From contig JAUHXA010000001.1 in NCBI GenBank assembly GCA_030427245.1, forward strand, positions 185,077 through 249,076: DNA of 64,000 nt, in the 5' to 3' direction. The notes under the pieces were generated by a model. It was not told the origin of the DNA, did no database searches, and worked only from the letters and a program-made list of their open reading frames with translations. Source of the DNA: Bacteroidia bacterium. GTDB taxonomy: Bacteria; Bacteroidota; Bacteroidia; Chitinophagales; UBA2359. This document shows positions 45,006 through 51,892 of this stretch, one piece after another (positions within the stretch are counted from its first letter, which is position 1; each line of letters begins with the position of its first letter). Position numbers and translations under genes: made by a program.

Positions 45006-46058
45006 CTAATACTTCAATTTTGGCAATCCCGCAATCTCTCTCACCTCCATCAAGGTCTGCTGTGCTACCTTACGGACATTAGCAGAAGAGGCGTAAATCT
45101 GTTCAATCACCTCTTCACGATTTGCCTCCAAAACAGTTTTTCTGTTTTGGACATCATTGGTTAGATTGACAACCGCATCCGCTACTGCATTTTTGAGGTC
45201 GCCATAACGCCGATTGCCATTGTTGTAGAGTTCGAGGTAATGTTTGTGGGCTTCTACTGCACCCGAAGCCTTCATCAGTTCAAAGAGATTTTTCACTCCT
45301 GCGCTCATTTCCGTACCATCTCCATCACCTGTATCAGTCACAGCTGAGCGAATCTTTTTACGAATGGATTTTTCAGGTTCGAGCATAGCGATATAGTGTT
45401 TTTCACCGAGGCTTTTACTCATTTTCTTGGTCGGGTCAGCCAAAGAAAGAAGCTTTTTGATTTCGGTAAACAAAGGTTTTGGAGGATAAAAGTAGCGTGT
45501 TTTGAGGCGTTTGTTGAAGCGTACCGCAATGTTTCGAGAAAGCTCCAAGTGTTGTTCTTGGTCTTTGCCTACAGGCACCAATTGTGCTTTGTAAATCAAG
45601 ATGTCCGCAGCCTGCAAAACGGGATAACTGAACAAACCTGCCGACACAAAAGCATCTTTGTCTGTATCTCCCAGTTGTTGTGATTTGTCCTTGAATTGGG
45701 TCATCCTGCTCAACTCTCCATAAGAAGTAAAGTTGCTCAAAATCCAAGTGAGTTCGGTGTGTTCGGGAATCAACGACTGAATGAATAGATTGTTTACATC
45801 TACTCCACAAGCTATCAAATCTATGGACAAATTAAGCGTACGGTCGTGTAACTCCTTGGCTTTATAGGGCATCGTCATGGCGTGGTAATCCACTACTCCA
45901 TAAAAACATTGGTAGTCTTCTTGAAGTTTGACCCAGTTTTGGACAGCTCCAAAATAGTTGCCGAGGTGAATATCGCCTGTAGGTTGGATGCAGGACAAAA
46001 TCCGTTTCTTTGTTTCCGTTCCCTCCTTTGAAGAAGTTTTTTTTGTTTTAGTGGACAT
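45006..46058 (-). CDS. trpS: Tryptophanyl-tRNA synthetase
   Basis: A class-I synthetase that charges tRNA-Trp. The HIGH-like motif is in QPTGDIHLGNYFGA and the KMSKS motif is KKMSKSLG. Other family segments are FIQSLIPEHTELTWIL and FSYPVLQAADILIY. The start at 46058 gives a short Lys/Thr/Ser-rich N-terminal tail before the core; an extension to 46124 would enter the leader RNA and is less likely. It is the first gene after the Trp leader peptide and terminator, so the synthetase itself is under attenuation together with trpE and trpG. Confidence 0.95.
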   Translation of the reverse strand: MSTKTKKTSSKEGTETKKRILSCIQPTGDIHLGNYFGAVQNWVKLQEDYQCFYGVVDYHAMTMPYKAKELHDRTLNLSIDLIACGVDVNNLFIQSLIPEHTELTWILSNFTSYGELSRMTQFKDKSQQLGDTDKDAFVSAGLFSYPVLQAADILIYKAQLVPVGKDQEQHLELSRNIAVRFNKRLKTRYFYPPKPLFTEIKKLLSLADPTKKMSKSLGEKHYIAMLEPEKSIRKKIRSAVTDTGDGDGTEMSAGVKNLFELMKASGAVEAHKHYLELYNNGNRRYGDLKNAVADAVVNLTNDVQNRKTVLEANREEVIEQIYASSANVRKVAQQTLMEVREIAGLPKLKY

Positions 46059-46097
46059 TGCGTTTATATTTTGATTATAGTTGGTGTTTTTGGAATA

Positions 46098-46130
46098 AGA
46101 CTTTTGAAGTTTTGAAAGCCTCAAAAGTCT
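46098..46130. repeat. 10-bp palindromic repeat in the trpS leader
   Basis: AGACTTTTGA (46098-46107) is the exact inverse of TCAAAAGTCT (46121-46130). It lies between the attenuator terminator and the trpS start; on the - strand no T run follows. It matches a short intergenic palindrome type common in Bacteroidota. Confidence 0.5.
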
Positions 46131-46149
46131 ATTGATACATTATAAAAAT

Positions 46150-46178
46150 AAAAAAAGCTCGTTGTGAGAACAACGAGC
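46150..46178 (-). terminator. Attenuator terminator of the trp operon
   Basis: On the - strand GCTCGTTGT pairs exactly with ACAACGAGC (46157-46165 and 46170-46178, GAGA/TCTC loop) and is followed by seven T. It lies 92 bases before trpS and 50 bases after the leader-peptide stop. Confidence 0.88.
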
Positions 46179-46227
46179 CTTTCGGATTTACATCATACAA
46201 TACATAAGATGTTGGTTCACACAATTT

Positions 46228-46275
46228 TTAAGTTTGTATGTGCCACCACCAAGTATTTTTTGTATTTTGTATCAT
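46228..46275 (-). CDS. Trp leader peptide
   Basis: A 15-codon frame reads MIQNTKNTWWWHIQT followed by TAA. Three tandem TGG codons occupy 46243-46251. Trp is the rarest residue, so three in a row immediately upstream of trpS-trpE-trpG is a strong sign of an attenuation leader. The stop lies six bases before the antiterminator segment, so a ribosome reaching the stop would cover that segment and allow termination. Confidence 0.88.
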   Translation of the reverse strand: MIQNTKNTWWWHIQT

Positions 46276-46298
46276 TTTCTAAATTGTATTTTATGCTG

Positions 46299-46330
46299 CA
46301 ATAATAAGTGATTTCCTTCAAAAGAACAAA
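46299..46330 (-). promoter_or_regulatory. Putative promoter of the trp leader
   Basis: On the - strand TTTG (46327-46330) is followed after 20 bases by TATTATTG (46299-46306), one mismatch from the Bacteroidota -7 consensus TAnnTTTG. It places the start of transcription about 15-20 bases before the leader-peptide ATG. Confidence 0.55.
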
Positions 46331-46373
46331 TTTTAGAACAGAGATTGTGAAAATTTAGTTCCTTCAATCTTTC

Positions 46374-46411
46374 AAAAAAAGAAGGCACCTCTCCTTGCGG
46401 AAAGATGCCTT
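46374..46411 (-). terminator. Minus-strand intrinsic terminator upstream of the trp leader
   Basis: A 13-base imperfect stem (46382-46394 with 46399-46411, TTGC loop, two mismatches) is followed on the - strand by seven T. No - strand protein gene is visible upstream, so it may end a small RNA or insulate the trp promoter. Confidence 0.75.
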
Positions 46412-46450
46412 ATAAATATGCAACCACTCACTCTTTTTTATTATTGTTAA

Positions 46451-46546
46451 AAATCAGAAAGGTGTGTTTCTTTTGTATGTTCTTTCTGATTTATTGTAGT
46501 GTGAAATCAGAAAGGTGTATTTTCCTCTGTGTGTACTTTCTGATTT
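46451..46546. repeat. Twin hairpins in tandem
   Basis: AAATCAGAAAG/CTTTCTGATTT occurs twice with perfect 11-base stems: 46451-46461 with 46482-46492, and 46504-46514 with 46536-46546. The unit length is 53 bases and the loops differ, so the stems appear conserved while the loops vary. The wider gap (46412-46735) has no protein gene. Confidence 0.7.
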
Positions 46547-46735
46547 TATTGTGTAATTTCTATTTGCAGTGAAACTTGTTTTGTAGCGCTGCTGTTTGAT
46601 AGTTTTGACTATGGGCTTCAATGAGCGTTTAATAATGTTTGCTTTTTTTTAAAAAAAGAATATTTCCTGTCAATTGCAGCCGTTGTATAGTCTTACATTT
46701 GTTCGCTTTTTCACCTTTTACTACAAACACATATT

Positions 46736-47350
46736 ATGGTACGCTGGTTCTTTCGATTGCTGTTTAAACTTTTTGGTTGGAAAGTGGACCCAAATCTACC
46801 CGAAGGTGCACGCAATTCTGTAATGCTCGCTGCTCCTCACACAAGCAATTGGGACTTTCCCTTTACTATGGCAGCATTTGATATACTCAATGTAGCAGTC
46901 CGTTATACCATCAAAAAAGAATTTAACTTTTTCATTATTGGTTCTATTCTCAACTCTATGGGTGCAATATGGGTTGACCGAAGTCCCAAAAAAGAAGGCG
47001 AAAAACGCCGCAGTATGGTGGAAGTCATGACCGAACTTTTTCAGGATAGAAAAGAGCCTTTGGTGATATTGGTGACTCCTGAAGGTTCTCGAAGTAAAAG
47101 AATACACTGGAAAACAGGCTTTTACCATGTAGCTATGAATGCCAATGTCCCTATTGCGTTGGGGTATGTGGACTTCAAAAATAAGATTGCAGGAGTAGGG
47201 AAGGTAATTCATCCAAGTGGTGATATGGAAAAAGACATGCGTGAAATCATGGAATTTTACAACAGTAAAACGCCTAAGATTCCCGAAAATTTCAGCGTTG
47301 ATGTGCGGTATTTTGGGACTGAGAGGCAAGAAGTGGGAAGCGAAGGGTAA
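46736..47350 (+). CDS. PlsC-like lysophospholipid acyltransferase
   Basis: The acyltransferase motif HTSNWD (H-x4-D) is near residue 35, with IWVDRSPKKEGEKRR as the second block and VTPEGSRSK as the third (EGxRS). These are the PlsC/1-acylglycerol-phosphate acyltransferase signatures, so it probably acylates a glycerophospholipid or related lipid at the inner membrane. At 204 residues it is a short member with little beyond the catalytic fold. The exact acceptor is unknown. The nitrilase gene follows 39 bases later. Confidence 0.85.
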   Translation: MVRWFFRLLFKLFGWKVDPNLPEGARNSVMLAAPHTSNWDFPFTMAAFDILNVAVRYTIKKEFNFFIIGSILNSMGAIWVDRSPKKEGEKRRSMVEVMTELFQDRKEPLVILVTPEGSRSKRIHWKTGFYHVAMNANVPIALGYVDFKNKIAGVGKVIHPSGDMEKDMREIMEFYNSKTPKIPENFSVDVRYFGTERQEVGSEG

Positions 47351-47389
47351 GATGAAAAACGCAATGACCATACAAGTAAATCTTCAAAA

Positions 47390-48343
47390 ATGAATCAACC
47401 TCACCTACTCAAAGTCGCACTCGCTCAAATTGCTCCTGTTTGGCTCAACAAAGAATCCACGATTGCCAAAATCAAAAGCTACGTTCTGGAGGCTGCTGCA
47501 AAGGGCTGCGAACTGGTCGTTTTTGGCGAGGCATTGTTGCCTGGTTATCCCTTTTGGATTCCGTTGACCAATGGCGCAACCTTCAATTCCCCCGTTCAAA
47601 AAGAAATCCATGCCCACTATATTCGCAATGCCGTTCAGATTGAAGCGGGTGATTTACAGGATTTGTGTCAAACTGCAAAAGAACACCACATCGCTATTTA
47701 TTTGGGAACAATAGAACGAGCTACCAATCGCGGCGGACATAGTTTGTACTGTTCGCTGGTGTATATCAATCCTTTGGGGGAAATAAAATCGGTTCATCGC
47801 AAATTGCAGCCTACTTATGAAGAACGCCTCACTTGGTCGCCTGGAGATGGGAATGGACTGCAAGTGCATCGATTGAAAGACTTCACTTTGGGCGGTTTGA
47901 ACTGCTGGGAAAATTGGATGCCTTTGGCGAGGGCTGCAATGTATGGTTTGGGTGAAAATGTGCATATTGCAGTATGGCCTGGCTCTGACTCCAATACAAG
48001 GGACATTACCCAATTTATCGCCAAAGAATCGAGGTCTTATGTCTTGTCGGTTTCGGGTTTGATGCGTGTAGAGGATTTTCCGAAAGATACCCCTCATTTG
48101 GACAAAATTCTGCAAAATGCGCCTCCAATTTTGGCAAACGGTGGTTCTTGTATTGCTGCTCCAAATGGAGAATGGGTGCTTGAACCTGTTGTTAATCAAG
48201 AAGATTTGATTACTGCAACCTTAGATATCAATCGAGTGTTTGAGGAACGACAAAATTTTGACCCTTCGGGACATTATTCCCGCCCTGATGTCACGAAGTT
48301 GGTGGTGAATCGGGAACGGCAGTCGGTGTTGAAGCTGCAATGA
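47390..48343 (+). CDS. Nitrilase
   Basis: A carbon-nitrogen hydrolase with the Glu-Lys-Cys triad: Glu47 (VFGEALLPGYP), Lys138 (HRKLQPTYEERLTW) and Cys172 (GGLNCWENW). The segment RKLQPTYEERLTWSPGDG is characteristic of true (branch-1) nitrilases that convert organic nitriles to carboxylic acids and ammonia, rather than amidases. The length of 317 residues is normal. Its stop overlaps the next gene's start (ATGA), implying translational coupling with a membrane protein. The natural substrate is unknown. Confidence 0.92.
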   Translation: MNQPHLLKVALAQIAPVWLNKESTIAKIKSYVLEAAAKGCELVVFGEALLPGYPFWIPLTNGATFNSPVQKEIHAHYIRNAVQIEAGDLQDLCQTAKEHHIAIYLGTIERATNRGGHSLYCSLVYINPLGEIKSVHRKLQPTYEERLTWSPGDGNGLQVHRLKDFTLGGLNCWENWMPLARAAMYGLGENVHIAVWPGSDSNTRDITQFIAKESRSYVLSVSGLMRVEDFPKDTPHLDKILQNAPPILANGGSCIAAPNGEWVLEPVVNQEDLITATLDINRVFEERQNFDPSGHYSRPDVTKLVVNRERQSVLKLQ

Positions 48344-49092
48344 ATGAAAATTACAATGTAAATCAAAATAACAAAAAATCTATGTTACAGTTCGGATATG
48401 TTGCTTTGACACTCTTAATGATTGTAATTATTTTATTTGGTTACAACCATGCTTTGAAGGGCGCAAATACGCCAACAGATATTCGCAAAAAATACCTCAG
48501 TAGGGCTTGGATAGGTTTGTTTTTGTGGATAGCTTATACTTTTGCAGTCGCAAAATCGGGCATTCTTCAAACCTTTGATTTTCCTCCAAGATTTCCCATC
48601 TTTTTGATTTTTCCCGCTTTTATTTTTACTGGCTTCTTTCTGTTTAGATACAGAAATAGTGACATCATTGCAGCCATTCCCAAATCTTGGTTGATTTATT
48701 ATCAGACTTTTAGAATAGGCATTGAAAGTTTATTTATCGCTTCTGTTGCCGCAGGTGCATTGCATCCAGAGGTGACATTTGAAGGCTACAATTACGACAT
48801 TGTGTTTGCAGTAACAGCACCTTTTGTCGCTTATTTGGTATTCAACAAAAAACTCCTTTCCGAAAAAGTGGCATTGGCGTGGAATTACTTGGGTTTGGCA
48901 GTCATTGCAAGCATAATATTTTTATTCATCACCACCATCTTTTTTCCTTCCGTTTGGAGTAGCACCGAACCTTTAGCACCGATGAATATTGTGACTTTCC
49001 TGTTTGTTTTGGTGCCAGCTTTTTTGATGCCTTCGGCGGTGTTTATGCACATTTTATCCATCATTCAGTTGAGTCGAAAAGATATTGCCTAA
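48340..49092 (+). CDS. Polytopic membrane protein, unknown function
   Basis: A 250-residue protein with about seven hydrophobic segments (for example YVALTLLMIVIILFGYNHAL and NIVTFLFVLVPAFLMPSAVF). No catalytic or transport signature is recognised. The start overlaps the nitrilase stop by four bases. It resembles uncharacterised Bacteroidota membrane proteins; whether it helps import or export a nitrilase substrate is speculation. Confidence 0.75.
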   Translation: MNENYNVNQNNKKSMLQFGYVALTLLMIVIILFGYNHALKGANTPTDIRKKYLSRAWIGLFLWIAYTFAVAKSGILQTFDFPPRFPIFLIFPAFIFTGFFLFRYRNSDIIAAIPKSWLIYYQTFRIGIESLFIASVAAGALHPEVTFEGYNYDIVFAVTAPFVAYLVFNKKLLSEKVALAWNYLGLAVIASIIFLFITTIFFPSVWSSTEPLAPMNIVTFLFVLVPAFLMPSAVFMHILSIIQLSRKDIA

Positions 49093-49130
49093 CTTTGTAA
49101 GTCCATATAAACACATTGAAGTAAACAGAA

Positions 49131-50120
49131 GTGAAAAAAACAAACGACGATTCCATTAGCTTAAACAAATTTGTTAGCAGCACAGGGCTGTGTTCTCGTA
49201 GACAAGCCGATCAATGGATTGCACAAGGGCGGGTGACGATTAACGGTGAAATTGCTCAATTGGGCAATCGAGTTTTTCCGAAAGATGCCGTTCAGGTAGA
49301 TGGCGAGACGGTTCGTAGAAAAAAGAAGACTCTGTATATTGCCTTCAACAAACCCGTTGGAGTGGTTTGCACGACCGAACACAAAGAAAAAAACAACATC
49401 ATAGACTATATCAATCACCCCGAAAGATTGTTTCCGATTGGACGATTGGACAAACCTTCGCAGGGTTTGATTTTTTTGACCAACGATGGAGATATTGTCA
49501 ACAAAATCCTGAGAGCGGGCAACAATCATGAAAAGGAATATTTGGTGACGGTTAAACAACTAATTGTCCCCGAATTTATCCTCAAAATGCGAAGTGGAGT
49601 ACAACTGGAGGAAACGGTCACGAAAAAATGCAAGGTCACACAAATCAATGGCTTTACCTTCAAAATCACTTTGACGCAAGGCTTAAATCGGCAAATACGG
49701 CGTATGTGCCAAGCTTTGGGCTACAATGTGACCAAGTTGATTCGTACACGCATTATGAATGTCAAGGTCAATACCCTAAAAGTGGGTCAATGGCGTGAAC
49801 TGACTGCTGCCGAAATGCAGGAAATCAACGATATGATTGCTCATTCTTCCAAAACGGAAGAGGCTTCGGAAGACAGCAATAGGCGAAAATTGAAGACCAG
49901 CAAAAAGAAAAGAAACACAAATTTCTCTCCTTCTTCTGGATCGAAATCCAAAGGCTACAAGGCAGATAACAATGAATCTTCTTCCAAATCTAAAAAATAC
50001 CCTCCTAAAAAAAGATTTTCGGCTTCTTCAAAAAAGAAAAAAAAGGGTGAGGAAAAAATCAAATCGACTGCAAAACGAAGACGCAATAAAATGTCTTCTA
50101 AAAAGAAGAACTTGGATTAA
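49131..50120 (+). CDS. RluF/RluB-family 23S rRNA pseudouridine synthase
   Basis: It isomerises a uridine in 23S rRNA. An N-terminal S4 RNA-binding domain (LNKFVSSTGLCSRRQADQWI, VTINGEIAQLGNRV) precedes the RsuA/RluF catalytic domain, with AFNKPVGVVCTT and GRLDKPSQGLIFLTNDGD (catalytic Asp in GRLD). The segment LNRQIRRMCQALGY with VTKLIRTRIMNVK is RluF-like. A Lys/Ser/Arg-rich tail (about 245-329) is an RNA-binding extension usual in this phylum. Translation starts at GTG (49131). RluF versus RluB specificity cannot be settled here. Confidence 0.9.
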   Translation: MKKTNDDSISLNKFVSSTGLCSRRQADQWIAQGRVTINGEIAQLGNRVFPKDAVQVDGETVRRKKKTLYIAFNKPVGVVCTTEHKEKNNIIDYINHPERLFPIGRLDKPSQGLIFLTNDGDIVNKILRAGNNHEKEYLVTVKQLIVPEFILKMRSGVQLEETVTKKCKVTQINGFTFKITLTQGLNRQIRRMCQALGYNVTKLIRTRIMNVKVNTLKVGQWRELTAAEMQEINDMIAHSSKTEEASEDSNRRKLKTSKKKRNTNFSPSSGSKSKGYKADNNESSSKSKKYPPKKRFSASSKKKKKGEEKIKSTAKRRRNKMSSKKKNLD

Positions 50121-50144
50121 CCGAATAACCTAAAAAAATCTATC

Positions 50145-50391
50145 ATGGAAGAAATACCCTCCAACGCTTTACGATTGGGCAGGCAGAATGTAGGTATTTG
50201 AAGAATTGATTGTTAGATTTTACAACACTGTTTTGGAAGATGAACTACTCCAACCGATTTTCAAACACATGTCGGCAGAACATCAAAAGCATGTAACGCA
50301 TTTCATTGCAGAAGTCTTTGGTGGGCCTAAACTCTATACTAAATCAGGGGGTAGCCATTTTAGAATGATTTCAAAACATTCGATTTTGTGA
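50145..50391 (+). pseudogene. Truncated haemoglobin (group II) pseudogene
   Basis: The start MEEIP is followed, after a shift of one base in a CCC run, by PTLYDWAGRM. A TAG stop at 50191-50193 comes next, then VFEELIVRFYNTVLEDELLQ, PIFKHMSAEHQKHV and FIAEVFGGPKLYTKSGGSHF, ending at MISKHSIL. These are group-II truncated-haemoglobin motifs (FYN-VL, H-AEVFGGP-Y). The frameshift, the in-frame stop and the missing last third (about 40-50 residues after the proximal region) mark a decaying gene. Confidence 0.75.
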
Positions 50392-50422
50392 GATATCAAG
50401 CACCCGAAAACGAATAGAATAT

Positions 50423-50779
50423 ATGACCCTACAACAACTCGCACACCGATGGATTGCAGCTTGGAACAGTCATGACCTTGCTGCAATCATGGCATATTAT
50501 GCTGAAAACATCGAGCATACCTCTCCAAAAATTGCTGCTTACTTCAACATTGCAGATAGTACACTTCGAAGTAAAGAACTGCTGCAATCTTATTTTGAAC
50601 AGGCATTGCAGAACAACCCGACTTTGCACTTTGATTTACAGCACATTTTGGAAGGGCATAACAGTGTCGTACTGATTTATCAGCGAATGAACACAGCTTT
50701 GGCAGGGGAATATTTGGAGTTTGATGAAAAGGGCTTGATAGTGCGGTCTAAGTCGCATTATAAGGGGATTTTAAATTGA
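50423..50779 (+). CDS. SnoaL-like (NTF2-fold) protein
   Basis: A 118-residue protein with the typical opening helix and cone motif of SnoaL/NTF2-like proteins: LAHRWIAAWNSHDLAAIMAY, then YAENIEHTSP, a middle SKELLQSYFEQAL and a closing strand VVLIYQRMNT. Members include isomerases, hydrolases and ligand-binding proteins; no specific activity can be read. It is complete and follows the globin pseudogene by 31 bases. Confidence 0.78.
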   Translation: MTLQQLAHRWIAAWNSHDLAAIMAYYAENIEHTSPKIAAYFNIADSTLRSKELLQSYFEQALQNNPTLHFDLQHILEGHNSVVLIYQRMNTALAGEYLEFDEKGLIVRSKSHYKGILN

Positions 50780-50924
50780 TTTTTTCAAAATAAAAACTTC
50801 ATCTGTTCTGTTTTTCATTTTTTTTCCTGTGCAGAAAATTGAGGTGAAAACGATTTTTAGTTGGACAATGAGAACACCAAATCCTCCTACAAGGATTCTC
50901 AAAGAACCTTAAAATTATACTACA

Positions 50925-51686
50925 CTACTCCAACTCCACCAAAATCGGACAATGATCTGAATGTTTCACATCAGGCAAAATACTCGCTCCAACCAAACGG
51001 TCTTTCATTGTAGGCGTAACCGAATGATAGTCAATCCTCCAACCTTTGTTGTTGTTTCGTGCATTGGCTCGGTAGCTCCACCAAGAATAGTGATGTGGGT
51101 CGGTATTGAAATAGCGGAAAGTATCTACAAAACCACTCTCAAACCAATCATCCATCCATGCCCTTTCTTCGGGCAAAAATCCAGAAGTATTTTTGTTGCT
51201 TTTGGGATTGTGAATGTCAATCGCTTTGTGGCAAATGTTGTAATCGCCAGCTACCAAAAGATTAGGAATCTGTTCTTTCAATTGGGATATATAAGAAAGG
51301 AAGTCTCCCAAAAATTTCATTTTGATAACTTGACGAATATCGCCCGAACTTCCTGATGGAATGTAAACACTCATTACCGAAAAATCGTCAAAATCAGCCC
51401 TCAATATTCGTCCTTCACAATCGTAATCAGCCAATCCAGAACCTACTTCAACATGATTCGGTTTTATTTTGGTCAAAATTCCCACACCACTGTAGCCCTT
51501 TTTTTCGGCGCTGTGCCAATAACAGTGATACCCCAATGCCTCAAAAAGTGCATTGTCAATCTGTTCAGGTTGTGCTTTCGTTTCTTGGATGCAGACAATG
51601 TCGTAGTCATTAGCAGCCAACCATTCTACCAAGCCTTTTTTGATGGCAGCTCGAATACCATTTACATTGTAAGAGATGATTTTCAT
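50925..51686 (-). CDS. xth: Exodeoxyribonuclease III (AP endonuclease)
   Basis: An EEP-fold DNA-repair enzyme that cuts at abasic sites and degrades 3' ends. Motifs are ISYNVNGIRAA (Asn), DIVCIQETKAQ (metal-binding Glu), VAGDYNICHKAIDIHNP (Asp and Asn) and the C-terminal KHSDHCPIL (Asp-His pair). The length of 253 residues is normal. It is divergently transcribed from the AT-rich S8/AAA+ insert and marks its left border. Confidence 0.95.
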   Translation of the reverse strand: MKIISYNVNGIRAAIKKGLVEWLAANDYDIVCIQETKAQPEQIDNALFEALGYHCYWHSAEKKGYSGVGILTKIKPNHVEVGSGLADYDCEGRILRADFDDFSVMSVYIPSGSSGDIRQVIKMKFLGDFLSYISQLKEQIPNLLVAGDYNICHKAIDIHNPKSNKNTSGFLPEERAWMDDWFESGFVDTFRYFNTDPHHYSWWSYRANARNNNKGWRIDYHSVTPTMKDRLVGASILPDVKHSDHCPILVELE

Positions 51687-51892
51687 AGAATTATTGAAGT
51701 ATTTTTATGCGTTTACTTTTGTCGAAAGATACATTTTTTTCAATAAAAAAATGGTTAAAAACAGGCTTTGTTGATTAAGAGAGTAAATCCCTCTTTTGTG
51801 AAAGAAAAATCATTTTTTGATAACTTTATTATTGTTATATTTAGGTTTTTTTAAAAACATAAATATATTTCACATTTAGATATTATACTAAA

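Larger units (their letters stand above)
46150..46292 (-). promoter_or_regulatory. trp transcription attenuator (leader RNA)
   Basis: The leader holds a 15-codon peptide gene with three consecutive Trp codons, then a segment (46206-46222) that can pair with the 5' half of the terminator hairpin (about 46162-46175). That pairing has about 12 pairs with one bulge and one mismatch, giving an antiterminator exclusive with the terminator at 46150-46178. Part of the leader-peptide coding region (TTGGT within the Trp codons) can in turn pair with ACCAA of the same segment. This is the E. coli-type logic: stalling at Trp codons when charged tRNA-Trp is scarce permits read-through. A conserved 'Bacteroid-trp' leader motif has been described for this phylum; whether this is a member needs a model search. 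Confidence 0.85.

Noticed and set aside
46451..46546. Twin hairpins as a CRISPR-like array
   Set aside because: Only two units, and the conserved part is the palindromic stem itself; no cas gene is present.
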